In this document: positions 26,145 through 35,524 of the stretch, piece after piece
Numbering within the stretch: the first letter of the stretch is position 1
How the letters are laid out: each line of letters starts with the position of its first letter
Assembly: GCF_000014145.1 (NCBI RefSeq)
Contig: NC_008255.1
Location: forward strand, 4,108,001 to 4,172,000
Length of the DNA: 64,000 nucleotides
From: Cytophaga hutchinsonii ATCC 33406
GTDB lineage: Bacteria > Bacteroidota > Bacteroidia > Cytophagales > Cytophagaceae
Direction: 5' to 3'
Notes under the pieces: model-generated
Seen by the model: only the letters and a program-made list of their open reading frames with translations
Told to the model about the DNA's origin: nothing
Databases searched by the model: none
Translations under genes and position numbers: made by a program

Positions 26145-26945
26145 ATGGATATTCTTATTCACACCTTATCAGGAACAGCTACAGCGGCTTTAATAAGCAC
26201 TTTTACAAAAGCGAAAACAAAAACCAAACTTTCGCTGATTCTCCTGGGCGGGTTTGCAGGTGCATTGCCGGATATAGATGCCATAAGTTTATGGTCCGGA
26301 TTTGATTCCACAATCGGTAAATGGCTGCATTTAAAACATACAGGAATGGAAATTTATTTTGGAAAATTCTGGTATTCACACCATGGTTTTTTTCATTCCT
26401 TACTGGCAGCTGCATTGCTGGCGGCTGTTTTTATTTGTCTGCGGAAATTATTTTTTAAAGAAGAAAGCTGGAAAAAATATATTAGCATGCCACAAACAAA
26501 ATGGATCCTGCTTTTATTTTTCTGCTCATATGTGTCTCACTTAATAGGTGATCTGCCCACACCTGCTGCTGCATGGGGAGGGGTGCGGCTGTTTTTCCCA
26601 TTCGAGGTCTATATCGGCGGCTTCGGAACAACGTGGTGGTGGAACAATTACGATGTGTTTTTAAGCCTTTTAACAGCCACAATACTACTCGTTATACTGA
26701 CGTTGATAGAAGGAAACATTTTCCAAAAGGATTATGTACGGATGAGTGTTTTAATATATGTATGCTGCGTTTCTTTCTGCACGTATTTTGTTACACACAG
26801 ATCTATAAGTTATGCGTATGAAGGAAATACACTCAGATATGCGTTTTATGAACGCACATCCAAAATGGACCAATACTCAAGACTACGAAAACCCTTATTC
26901 AAGATTATGACTACGTTCGACAACAAATTACCGGTCTATTTTTAA
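26145..26945 (+). CDS. YdjM-like metal-dependent hydrolase family membrane protein
   Basis: A 266-residue inner-membrane protein. The metal-site motifs of the YdjM (DUF457) family are visible: PDIDA near residue 46, HHGFFHSLLAA near residues 83-93 and HLIGDLPTP near residues 132-140. Several hydrophobic helices fit an integral membrane enzyme. Family members are called metal-dependent hydrolases, but no clear reaction is known for most. A small DUF4190-like gene follows after 40 nt. Confidence 0.85.
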   Translation: MDILIHTLSGTATAALISTFTKAKTKTKLSLILLGGFAGALPDIDAISLWSGFDSTIGKWLHLKHTGMEIYFGKFWYSHHGFFHSLLAAALLAAVFICLRKLFFKEESWKKYISMPQTKWILLLFFCSYVSHLIGDLPTPAAAWGGVRLFFPFEVYIGGFGTTWWWNNYDVFLSLLTATILLVILTLIEGNIFQKDYVRMSVLIYVCCVSFCTYFVTHRSISYAYEGNTLRYAFYERTSKMDQYSRLRKPLFKIMTTFDNKLPVYF

Positions 26946-26985
26946 TATCTTTAGTAAGAAATCAGTCAGCCGATTTAAACAAAAT

Positions 26986-27630
26986 ATGAAATACCTATAT
27001 ATAATCCTTGTTTCGTTCGCTTTCAATGTATACGGCATTGAAACAGCTGCAGCAGAAAATAAAGATGATCTGTCAGAAACAAAGACAGCACCTTTTGTTT
27101 TAGATGTTCCTGATTCAATTCCATGTGCAGCCAGCCAAACGGGTTTAGTGGTGGATGAGTTTCAAGCGGTTGAGGATACAATCTTACCGCCGTGTGATAT
27201 TATTTTTTTCAAATCCGGCAAACTGGAATATTGTAAAATAATAGAAACAAGCCCTACAACGATATCCTATAAAATGTGTGATTATGTAGACGGCCCAACA
27301 ATTATTGTAAACAAATCAACGGTTCAAAAAATACGGTATGCAAACGGAAGGGAAGAAATTATTATAGCGGAGAAAACGGCTCCGATAAATGCGTACGTTA
27401 AACCTCCCAAGGATAAACTGGCAACACTGTCGTTGATTTTTGGACTATCCTCAATAGGTATAGCGCTTTTGGTTGGTATTGTATTTATTCCGCTTGTTCT
27501 TGCAGGAATTATATTAGGCATTATAAGTCTTGCTAAAATTGCAAGAAGAAGAGGGGAATTACGAGGCAAAGGTGCTGCAATAACAGGGATTTTACTTTGC
27601 GCACTTGTACTTCTGTTACTGGCACTTTAA
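26986..27630 (+). CDS. Secreted/membrane protein with DUF4190-like C-terminus
   Basis: A 214-residue protein with a signal peptide (about 1-21), a small domain with two Cys-containing loops, then two closely spaced hydrophobic helices (about 148-180 and 196-214). The segment LATLSLIFGLSSIGIALLV, the basic patch KIARRRGELRGKGAAITGI and the final helix match the DUF4190/DUF4870-like pattern. No function is known. Its stop codon starts the long terminator that also ends the opposite gene. Confidence 0.78.
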   Translation: MKYLYIILVSFAFNVYGIETAAAENKDDLSETKTAPFVLDVPDSIPCAASQTGLVVDEFQAVEDTILPPCDIIFFKSGKLEYCKIIETSPTTISYKMCDYVDGPTIIVNKSTVQKIRYANGREEIIIAEKTAPINAYVKPPKDKLATLSLIFGLSSIGIALLVGIVFIPLVLAGIILGIISLAKIARRRGELRGKGAAITGILLCALVLLLLAL

Positions 27631-27684
27631 CCAATTAAGATAAAAAAGGTGTTCAAGTGAACACCTTTTTTATCTTAATTGGTT
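27629..27684. terminator. Bidirectional terminator overlapping two stop codons
   Basis: A perfect 27-bp stem, 27629-27655 with 27658-27684, and only a 2-nt centre. It includes the stop of the plus-strand gene (27628-27630) and the stop of the minus-strand gene (27675-27677). Confidence 0.9.
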
Positions 27685-27986
27685 ATTTCAGCAACTTCAT
27701 AAATTTCAATCAGCTCGCCTTTTTTTGTAAAGTAAGCATCATAAATTTTTCCGTCATTGATAAAATTCACAAAGTATTTTGATTGATGTATATCGCTTTT
27801 ACTTACACTGAATTGAGAGATATGTGCATACCCTTTTTCTTCAAGCACTTTATGAAATTCGGATGTGTGATTATTCTTACGCTCCTGAGTATACAAGCTG
27901 TTTGCCTGTGAAGCAAAAACACCAAACAGCATACTTACTGCTACTATAGCTGAAGTTGCTTTTTTTATAAATCTGTTCGTTTTCAT
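27675..27986 (-). CDS. Small secreted protein of unknown function
   Basis: A 103-residue exported protein: signal peptide about 1-30 ending near FASQA, then a short domain with a beta-rich second half (KYFVNFINDGKIYDAYFT). The start is ATG 27986, where the signal peptide begins. I see no known family. It ends within the shared terminator. Confidence 0.7.
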   Translation of the reverse strand: MKTNRFIKKATSAIVAVSMLFGVFASQANSLYTQERKNNHTSEFHKVLEEKGYAHISQFSVSKSDIHQSKYFVNFINDGKIYDAYFTKKGELIEIYEVAEITN

Positions 27987-28083
27987 ATTCTTTTGTGTTT
28001 TTATTTGATACAAATGAACAAAAGAAAGTTGTAGAAAATCGGTAGGAATACTGAAGGAAATTTGATTTAAAAAAATAAAAAAT

Positions 28084-28110
28084 GCCTGTTAACGCAGCGC
28101 GTTAACAGGC
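28084..28110 (-). terminator. Terminator after T9SS cargo gene
   Basis: GCCTGTTAACGC (28084-28095) pairs with GCGTTAACAGGC (28099-28110) with a 3-nt loop. On the minus strand it is followed by a run of T. Confidence 0.85.
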
Positions 28111-28122
28111 AAACAAAAGCAT

Positions 28123-28998
28123 TTATTCAATAATTATTTTCCTTGAAAACGGAGTGGTATTAATTGTTCCGGTTAAGATATAGATACCAGTTTTCAACTG
28201 AGCAACATCAAAATTACTGGATGTATTCTCAAAAGAAGCAACGGTTCTTCCTGTGTAGTCTAATATCGTAACGGCATGAATATCTCTTGACGTTGACAAT
28301 ACCTTATTAGAAGTAGAAACTGTAAAATAATCAGGACTTGACTTGTCGGTTACATCAGTAGCTGTATAATTGAACACAATATTGTCCCACGTTAACGTAT
28401 CAAGCGCTGTTTTAGGATTACCATCTCCTGAAAAATCACTTTTGATAAAAATGTTTGTTGGTACATCTGTGCTGGTATAAGTAAAATCCAGATCCACTTT
28501 TTTATATGTACTCTGTACAGTTGAAAAATCAAACGTAGCGACACCAATCATAGTAGGGTCACCCAAAAGGTTACCGGAATATAACATAAATTCAATAGAC
28601 ATAGGTTGGTTGTCATCTGTTGCATACTTATAGTAAAACGATACAGATGTAGGACGACCAGTAAAAGCAACACCATCAAAGTTTTCATCAAGGTTCCAGA
28701 AAGGAAGCGCATTTACACTTGACCCTCCTCCCTGCGAAGCGAATGCTACATCAAAATGCTGCAGTGCATATGTACCGGATTGTGCATTGGTTGTGCGTCT
28801 GTTTACAAATTGACAGGATTCTGTACCGCCATTTACTGAAACGCAAGCGGCCCCATCACTCCAATCGTTTGCAGCATAATAATTATATGCGGGCTTATAT
28901 AATGTCCAGTTTTCAAAATCAGCATTCGGCACTTGAGTCTGAGCAAATGCAGATGACGAAATGATTGTTAATCCAAGAAGCTGTAAAATTTTTTTCAT
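28123..28998 (-). CDS. Secreted protein with type IX secretion C-terminal domain
   Basis: A 291-residue protein: signal peptide (about 1-19, ending SSAFA), a beta-sandwich-like body with motifs PNADFENWTLY and GVAFTGRPTSVSFYYKY resembling carbohydrate-binding or PCMD-type domains, and a C-terminal sorting domain (about 225-291). The latter shows VSTSNKVLST, VTILDYTGRTVASF, LKTGIYIL and a final basic strand. The pattern is type A T9SS cargo. It should be secreted across the outer membrane and anchored or released. Ligand unknown. It is a single-gene unit. Confidence 0.85.
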   Translation of the reverse strand: MKKILQLLGLTIISSSAFAQTQVPNADFENWTLYKPAYNYYAANDWSDGAACVSVNGGTESCQFVNRRTTNAQSGTYALQHFDVAFASQGGGSSVNALPFWNLDENFDGVAFTGRPTSVSFYYKYATDDNQPMSIEFMLYSGNLLGDPTMIGVATFDFSTVQSTYKKVDLDFTYTSTDVPTNIFIKSDFSGDGNPKTALDTLTWDNIVFNYTATDVTDKSSPDYFTVSTSNKVLSTSRDIHAVTILDYTGRTVASFENTSSNFDVAQLKTGIYILTGTINTTPFSRKIIIE

Positions 28999-29132
28999 AG
29001 AAATAAAATAATAAGTTTAATATTATGGTAAAATACTAAAATGATGCACAATAAAAAAATTATTATTTTGTATAGCATACTTATTACAGTATTTTTTCAT
29101 GAATAGTTGGAGTGTGGTTAGGGTTAGAAGTT

Positions 29133-32100
29133 TTAATCGTCAACAGATAGTGGATCATAGCCATCAAACAATGTCTTTTGATAACTGCCGCCTTTGATTT
29201 TATTCATTAATTCCCGTATAAATTCATAATGTTTAACATACTGATTGGGTATAACAATTCTTTCTATGTTTTTAGACATCAGTAATTGCATCTTAATCGT
29301 ATCGGAGTCAATTCTTTTTTTATTTTTATAATGTTCAACGCCATTAATTTCAAATACCACTTTGGGAATCCTGCCTTCAAAAATTACTCCATCAAATTCT
29401 TTTTTATTTACACCAGGATTGTTTATTTCTTCCGGAAAAACAGTAATAACTTTTACATTTCTTTCAAAACTGGCGCGCTGAATGGTGCAATAATGGCTCA
29501 TTGTTTTATAAAATTCATCTTCAAATTTGGAATCATTCGAAAATCCAATGGTAAACTTATTTGCTGTACTTTCCTGGATTTGTGTAGTGCCATTTTTTTG
29601 CACATAATCAATCAGTGCATACAAGTCGTCATTTTTCCTTGACAACATATCAATTGCTTTTTTATCGACTACCACAACCAGATTTTCCTGTGCCCGTGTA
29701 ACACCGACATTAATTAACTGGCTGTTATTTTTTATCCAGTCGTATGTGCTGGACGTTGTATTTCTTGATAGAGAAGTGGATATGATGATGGTTTTATTCT
29801 CTTGTCCTTGTATTTTGTGAATCGTACCGCAACTTACAGAAGAATCAATTTCTTCATTGGCCTTCGCCTGTTCCAAACAATGATTCAAAACTTTCTCTTG
29901 GTTACGGAATGGTGTGATGATGAAAACATCCGTTAATTTATTGTCGGCGATGTATTTTACTATTTCATTTGCTTCATCAATAGTTGCATTTCTGTCCTGT
30001 TGGTTTACATTGTTTACATCTATCAGCTTCAGCGCACCATTCGTTTTAATCTTTGAAAGGTTTAATCTGTTCTCATAAAACCGCATGTTTGAATAATTAA
30101 TAATTTTCCTTCCACAACGATAATGATAGCTCAGTAAAATATCTCTCGAAATGTTATCAATCCTTTTATATGCGGAGAGAATAGAATTATTGTAGTAATC
30201 GTATATCTTCTCTATTCCAAACTGGTTCATCAAATATTGATTTCTGCTTTCTTCAAAAACAACAATTGGTTTTAGCTGGTTTGTGTCGCCAATCAAAACC
30301 ATGTTTTTGCATTTTGAAATTGGAATCAGACTGGTGGATATATCGCACTGTCCGGCTTCATCCATTACCAGTAAATCAAATTTGTATGTACGTCCCAGCT
30401 TTCGACTTGATATATTGGTAGTAAGGATTATGGGAAACACTTTTGTAAGTTTCTCCATGTTGTCCTCGTCTGCAAGCCACTTATTAAATTCTTTTACCTG
30501 TTTTTCAGATTCTTCAATATCCAGAATTTCTATCAACGAAATATAATCCTTGGTTTTCAGCCGTTTTGCGTACTTTAATGATTCGAAGTAAAAAAATTGC
30601 AACAGCTGTGGATTGTCTTTTATCACTTCATATAAATTGTCGAGATCATCATTGTTGGTCTCTGCTATCTGTTTTAGTTTTCCTTCAATGGTTTGCCTTT
30701 CTTTTTCAAGTAAGTGATTCCCATCTTTTGATAACAGACTGTCAACAAAAAATAAGTTTTGTGACAGTTCAATTCTGGTTTCATAATTTTTAATTTTCTC
30801 AAGCAATTCTCTGTTTTTCTCTTTCGACTTTTCTTTAAGATTAAACAATAGCTCTTCCTTCGGCACATCTCTTGTTTCAAAAGCATAGCGTTCTTTAATT
30901 ACACGAAGTGCCTGTACTATACATTCGTTGTTTCCGAGCCTGAGTATAGGAAACAGAATTTCTTTGTTTCTGTATTTCCCTAAGTATAATTTATCTTTGA
31001 TTCCATCAATGGGTACATTGTTATTTGATGAAATCAATACTGTTTTTCCATTGGTAATGCAATTCACAATAATATTTAATATTGTTTGTGTTTTGCCAGT
31101 TCCGGGCGGACCTTGTACATACGTAACGGGGTATTTTAACGCATTGTAAATGGTTTGAATCTGATCAATATTAATATTGCGGTCATACAATGCAATGTGA
31201 GGTTCTTTTCGGTTTTGTCTGTCGAGCAAGGATAAGTTTTGAAAGAATGCCCGCAATGGAGCCTCCATTTTTTTATGTTCATATTCCAGATGAATATGGT
31301 CATAAATGCCGGATATATCTATCTGCGCATATCCCAAAACCACTACTTCAGGCCTTGTATTTGGCAATTCGCCGGTTACGAAATTGGCCCGCAATAATTC
31401 AACAGCCTGGGATTTATCCTTGATGTATATCGATTCAAAATCTTCAGCACTCAGATCGGTGTAGTATGACAAAGAATGCTTTTTATCCTGTATATAAAAA
31501 TTTGAATTGAAGTGGACTTTACTGCCTAAATATAATATCTTCTGTACCGGATCAAAGGTGAGGTTTCTGTATGCAATTACAAATTTACCCTTCGACCTTA
31601 CGTCAATTGAAAATTCACTTAAGGCGAGATCGTAATCATAATACTTTTTGTAATCGTTATGATAGAGATCTTTTATAATCTGTTTTTGCTGTTCCTCTGT
31701 TAACTGATATGGATTCTTCTTTGCTAATTCCGTTAAGTCTATCCCCTGAATTAAAATTGCTTTGTACAAAAACGGATCTTTATTGGCTTTATAACATTCC
31801 AGGAAGTAGTTCAATATATTATTGTCGTATCGATCAAATTCATATACCTGTAAACGTTCATCTTCATTTAACTTTTTATTCAGTTTTTCCGGAACATCAT
31901 AGTGTGAGAATTTCAGTATTTCAGCAGTCTGAATACGTGAAATATATATTTTGCCATCTCTTATGGGGACTTCTTTTGTGACATTAAAAATGTTTACCAA
32001 TAATTCATCTTTTTCATTTATGTCGAATATGCTTATCCAAAAAGGTGTAATCTCTCCATTCTTATTTTTGTAAGTAATGCTCAGGTATTTTCCTTCACGT

Positions 32101-32141
32101 ATGGCTTTACCAATAAGTACGGTGATCTTTTTGTCAATCAT
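29133..32141 (-). CDS. SF1 (UPF1-like) helicase with WYL-like N-terminus and nuclease-like C-terminus
   Basis: A 1002-residue protein. Residues about 5-80 resemble a WYL-type sensor domain (LSITYKNKNGEITPFWISIF then KIYISRIQTAEIL). Helicase motifs: Walker A GPPGTGKT (344-351), Walker B DEAGQ (594-598), GDTNQLKP (618-625), YRCG (674-677), GTIHKIQGQE (772-781) and GVTRAQ (813-818). Residues about 870-990 look like a PD-(D/E)xK/DUF2726-type nuclease: EFDGV (Asp917) then VVFEING (Glu931-Ile-Asn933), with His937. A coiled region (430-490) lies between motifs Ia and II. It stands alone on the minus strand, its DNA looks more A+T-rich than the fad genes beside it, and no regulator is next to it. A defence role is inferred from domain pairing, not shown. 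Confidence 0.85.
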   Translation of the reverse strand: MIDKKITVLIGKAIREGKYLSITYKNKNGEITPFWISIFDINEKDELLVNIFNVTKEVPIRDGKIYISRIQTAEILKFSHYDVPEKLNKKLNEDERLQVYEFDRYDNNILNYFLECYKANKDPFLYKAILIQGIDLTELAKKNPYQLTEEQQKQIIKDLYHNDYKKYYDYDLALSEFSIDVRSKGKFVIAYRNLTFDPVQKILYLGSKVHFNSNFYIQDKKHSLSYYTDLSAEDFESIYIKDKSQAVELLRANFVTGELPNTRPEVVVLGYAQIDISGIYDHIHLEYEHKKMEAPLRAFFQNLSLLDRQNRKEPHIALYDRNINIDQIQTIYNALKYPVTYVQGPPGTGKTQTILNIIVNCITNGKTVLISSNNNVPIDGIKDKLYLGKYRNKEILFPILRLGNNECIVQALRVIKERYAFETRDVPKEELLFNLKEKSKEKNRELLEKIKNYETRIELSQNLFFVDSLLSKDGNHLLEKERQTIEGKLKQIAETNNDDLDNLYEVIKDNPQLLQFFYFESLKYAKRLKTKDYISLIEILDIEESEKQVKEFNKWLADEDNMEKLTKVFPIILTTNISSRKLGRTYKFDLLVMDEAGQCDISTSLIPISKCKNMVLIGDTNQLKPIVVFEESRNQYLMNQFGIEKIYDYYNNSILSAYKRIDNISRDILLSYHYRCGRKIINYSNMRFYENRLNLSKIKTNGALKLIDVNNVNQQDRNATIDEANEIVKYIADNKLTDVFIITPFRNQEKVLNHCLEQAKANEEIDSSVSCGTIHKIQGQENKTIIISTSLSRNTTSSTYDWIKNNSQLINVGVTRAQENLVVVVDKKAIDMLSRKNDDLYALIDYVQKNGTTQIQESTANKFTIGFSNDSKFEDEFYKTMSHYCTIQRASFERNVKVITVFPEEINNPGVNKKEFDGVIFEGRIPKVVFEINGVEHYKNKKRIDSDTIKMQLLMSKNIERIVIPNQYVKHYEFIRELMNKIKGGSYQKTLFDGYDPLSVDD

Positions 32142-32222
32142 TTCGTAATCTTCTTATTTAATAAGAATTTGCACATTCAAAAATCAGCTGGTGATCCAAT
32201 ATGCGTAGTTTTATTTATAAAA

Positions 32223-32263
32223 ACAAAAACCCGTCGGACCACAACGAGCAGTCTGACGGGTTT
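32223..32263 (-). terminator. Terminator after fadE
   Basis: AAACCCGTCGGA (32227-32238) pairs with TCTGACGGGTTT (32252-32263), one non-Watson-Crick pair. On the minus strand it is followed by TTTTTGTTTTTA. It should end the fadN-A-E transcript. Confidence 0.8.
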
Positions 32264-32325
32264 GTATGAAATAGTTATCAGGAGGTTGTGTCTCCGCCGC
32301 GGCAGGACGCAACCACGGCAAACTC

Positions 32326-34119
32326 TTAGAAACAATACTGATTCGCCTCAATCAATTGAGCAGCGATTCTTCTTCTAGCATCTTTCGTATTTAACGGCGC
32401 TACTTTTGTAAAACGCTTCAAGCCCATCAACATCATACGTTGCATGTCGCCATCTGACATAGAGTTGATCGCGTTTTTACCTGCAATGTTAATGCGGTCT
32501 GCAGCATCAAATATATTCACTTTCGTCATATCGATCTGACCTTTCACTGCATCTTCGCCTTTAATAGAAATTAATTTTTCTGTACGAAGTAAGGTAGATT
32601 CAGCAACATAAATGTCGATTGCAATATCGGCAAGGTTCATTAAGATCTCCTGCTCTGTGGCAAGCTTATCCATGTACTTTTGAGCAGCAGCACCTGCAAG
32701 CATTAATAATGCTTTCTTCATGTTTTTGATCGCTTTCTTTTCATCTGCAAACAGACCTTCGTCTTCTGCACCAAAATCAGGGATCGCCATCAACTCTTTC
32801 TGCACCGCCATGGCAGGGCCCATTAGATCCAGTTCGCCTTTCATTGCTTTCTTCAGGAACATATCCATCGTAAGCATACGGTTGATCTCATTCGTCCCTT
32901 CGAAAATACGGTTGATACGGGAATCTCTGTACGAACGGTCCATCGGATAATCGGCAGAGAAACCATAACCACCTAAGATCTGAACGCCTTCATCACTTAC
33001 ATAATCCAATGTTTCAGAACCTGCAACTTTTAACATGGCACATTCGATGGCATATTCCTGCGCAGCAGCTAATAAGGCTTCTTCGTAAGTCTTACCTTGT
33101 TTCACCAATTCTTCTTCTGCATCCTGAATGCCTTGTCCGGCACGGTACATGGCAGACTGAACGGTATAGATCTTAATTGCCTGTTCTGCTAATTTATATT
33201 GAATGGCACCGAAGTTTGCGATCGGTTGTTTGAATTGAATACGTTCTTTTGCGTATTGGATTGAAAGTGTGCTTACACGTGTTGAACCACCTAAGGCGGC
33301 AGCGGCCAATTTAATACGTCCGATATTTAAAATGTTGAATGCAATCAAGTGTCCTTTACCAATTTCTCCTAACACATTTTCTTTCGGTACTTTGCAGTCG
33401 TTAAAGAAAACCTGACGGGTAGAAGAACCTTTGATACCCATTTTGTGCTCTTCGTTACCAAGTGTAACGCCTTCACCTTTCTCAACGATAAAACCTGTGA
33501 ACTTATCGCCATCAATCTGAGCAAAGACAATAAACGTGTCTGCAAAACCAGCGTTTGTGATCCACATTTTTTGTCCGTTCAAAATATAATGGCTGCCATC
33601 TGCAGAAAGTACTGCTTTTGTTTTAGCAGCCAACGCATCCGAACCTGAACCTGGCTCTGTCAGGCAATAACTTGCTTTCCACTCACCACTGGCAAGCTTC
33701 GGTAAATATTTTTTCTTTTGTTCTTCTGTACCAAAATATAGAATCGGTAAGGTACCGATACCTGTATGCGCTGCAAGTGCAACAGCAAACGAGTGACCTG
33801 CACCAACAATCTCTGTTAGTAACAAAGATGTGTTAAAGTCCTTTCCGAAACCTTCGTATTGTTCGGGAATAGACGTAGCAAGCAAACCGAGTTCGCCTGC
33901 TTTTTCAAGCAATTTTTCCATCAAGCCTGGTTCCTGCGCATCAATACGATCAAGAATCGGGTGTACTTCAGTAGCTAAAAAATCTCTGGCCATATCAGCC
34001 ATCATTTTCTGTTCTTCGTCAAACTGTTCCGGGATGAAGATACTGGATGCTTCCTGTTCGCGAATGATGTACTCGCCTCCTTTAAAGCGCTTGTCTGTTG
34101 ATGTTGATGAAGTGGACAT
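32326..34119 (-). CDS. fadE: Acyl-CoA dehydrogenase
   Basis: A 597-residue acyl-CoA dehydrogenase with the long C-terminal extension of very-long-chain/FadE-type enzymes. FAD and substrate signatures are CLTEPGSGSDA (152-162) and MWITNAG. The catalytic base is Glu407 in RIFEGTNEINR. It oxidises acyl-CoA to trans-2-enoyl-CoA in the first step of beta-oxidation and passes electrons to electron-transfer flavoprotein. The length and the order fadN-fadA-fadE match Bacillus subtilis. Gap to fadA is 198 nt, unusually long for an operon and filled with repeated elements. Confidence 0.95.
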   Translation of the reverse strand: MSTSSTSTDKRFKGGEYIIREQEASSIFIPEQFDEEQKMMADMARDFLATEVHPILDRIDAQEPGLMEKLLEKAGELGLLATSIPEQYEGFGKDFNTSLLLTEIVGAGHSFAVALAAHTGIGTLPILYFGTEEQKKKYLPKLASGEWKASYCLTEPGSGSDALAAKTKAVLSADGSHYILNGQKMWITNAGFADTFIVFAQIDGDKFTGFIVEKGEGVTLGNEEHKMGIKGSSTRQVFFNDCKVPKENVLGEIGKGHLIAFNILNIGRIKLAAAALGGSTRVSTLSIQYAKERIQFKQPIANFGAIQYKLAEQAIKIYTVQSAMYRAGQGIQDAEEELVKQGKTYEEALLAAAQEYAIECAMLKVAGSETLDYVSDEGVQILGGYGFSADYPMDRSYRDSRINRIFEGTNEINRMLTMDMFLKKAMKGELDLMGPAMAVQKELMAIPDFGAEDEGLFADEKKAIKNMKKALLMLAGAAAQKYMDKLATEQEILMNLADIAIDIYVAESTLLRTEKLISIKGEDAVKGQIDMTKVNIFDAADRINIAGKNAINSMSDGDMQRMMLMGLKRFTKVAPLNTKDARRRIAAQLIEANQYCF

Positions 34120-34168
34120 ATGGATACTGTGTTTTTTAATGTTAATAATATTCTTGTTTTGATAAGTA

Positions 34169-34310
34169 CGGAGTACAGAGTACTAAGTAATTGATAATTT
34201 TAATCTGATTTCTTTTATTACACTAATCCGAACTTCAGAATTAAGTGCTAAGCTTTGCAAATTTCTTTTTTGTACTCCGTTTCGCCGCGGCGGACTGTAC
34301 TTAGTACTCT
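34169..34310. repeat. Inverted repeat modules in fadA-fadE spacer
   Basis: CGGAGTAC (34169-34176) and AGAGTACTAAGTA (34177-34189) recur as exact reverse complements at 34272-34279 and 34298-34310. Module order is not that of a simple hairpin: the two right-hand modules are swapped and a CGCCGCGGCGG core (34283-34293) lies between them. Confidence 0.8.
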
Positions 34311-34317
34311 ATACGTT

Positions 34318-35502
34318 CTAAAGCATCTCAAAGATACCTGCTGCACCCTGGCCCGACCCTACACACATGGTAACCATGCCGTATTTCTGGTTGGTACGTT
34401 TCAGCTCATTGAAGATCTGTACAGACAACTTCGCGCCGGTGCAACCCAGCGGATGACCCAATGCAATAGCACCACCGTTTACGTTGATCTTGGATTCGTC
34501 TAGCCCCAGCGTGCGAATCACAGCCAATGATTGCGCTGCAAATGCTTCGTTCAATTCGATCAGATTGATATCGTCCTGTTTTAAGTCTGCAAGCTTTAAT
34601 GCCTTCGGAATGGCTTCCACCGGACCAATACCCATGATGCGTGGTTCGACACCAGCAACAGCGTAGGATACCAAACGGGCGATTGGTTTCAGATTTAACT
34701 CTTTTACCATTTTCTCAGACATCAACAATACAAACGCTGCACCATCGGATGTTTGCGAAGAGTTACCGGCTGTTACCGAACCGCCGTTCGCAAATACCGG
34801 ACGAAGTTTCGCTAAGGCAGCGATGCTTGTATCTGCACGCGGACCTTCATCCACCAATACTTGATATTCTTTTATTTTCTTTTTTTCTTTTTCATCCAGA
34901 TACGTTTCTTTGATCGTGATCGGAACAATACCATCCTGCAAGTGGCCGTTTTTAATAGCCGCTACAGCTTTCTGATGCGAGTTGTACGAAAACAAATCCT
35001 GATCTTCTCTGGATACATTGTATTGTGCAGCTACAGCTTCAGCGGTTAAGCCCATACCCCAATAGTAATCAGCATGTGATTTAGTCAGTTCATAATTCGG
35101 AACCGTTTTCCAGCCGCCGAATGGGATCGGACTCATGGTTTCCACACCGCCTGCAATGATACAATCGGCGTAGCCCGCACGAATTTTTGCATCCGCAATC
35201 GCGATGGTTTCCAACCCGGATGAGCAATAACGGTTCACCGTCATGCCCGGAACTTTTACCGTATTCAATCCCATTAAGGAGATCATTCTACCAATGTTCA
35301 ATCCTTGTTCCGCTTCGGGAGTAGCATTACCAACGATCACATCATCAATGCGGTCTTTATCCAATGCAGGAACCGAAGCTACAAGATGCTTAACAACATC
35401 TGCACCCAGATCATCTGCACGATAAAAACGGAACAGTCCGCGAGGTGCTTTACCTACGGCACTTCTATAAGCTGCTACTATATATACTTCTTGCGATTTC
35501 AT
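34318..35502 (-). CDS. fadA: Acetyl-CoA acyltransferase (3-ketoacyl-CoA thiolase)
   Basis: A 394-residue thiolase. The nucleophile is Cys93 in NRYCSSGLE. The second pair of residues is in HPLGCTGAK and in TMCVGSGQGAA near the end. It cleaves 3-ketoacyl-CoA to acetyl-CoA in the last step of beta-oxidation. I start it at ATG 35502, since the extra residues of the longer frame come from the hairpin region upstream. Between fadN and fadA lie 99 nt containing two stem-loops. Confidence 0.95.
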   Translation of the reverse strand: MKSQEVYIVAAYRSAVGKAPRGLFRFYRADDLGADVVKHLVASVPALDKDRIDDVIVGNATPEAEQGLNIGRMISLMGLNTVKVPGMTVNRYCSSGLETIAIADAKIRAGYADCIIAGGVETMSPIPFGGWKTVPNYELTKSHADYYWGMGLTAEAVAAQYNVSREDQDLFSYNSHQKAVAAIKNGHLQDGIVPITIKETYLDEKEKKKIKEYQVLVDEGPRADTSIAALAKLRPVFANGGSVTAGNSSQTSDGAAFVLLMSEKMVKELNLKPIARLVSYAVAGVEPRIMGIGPVEAIPKALKLADLKQDDINLIELNEAFAAQSLAVIRTLGLDESKINVNGGAIALGHPLGCTGAKLSVQIFNELKRTNQKYGMVTMCVGSGQGAAGIFEML

Positions 35503-35524
35503 AGTTTTACTGTTTTCTATCCAT

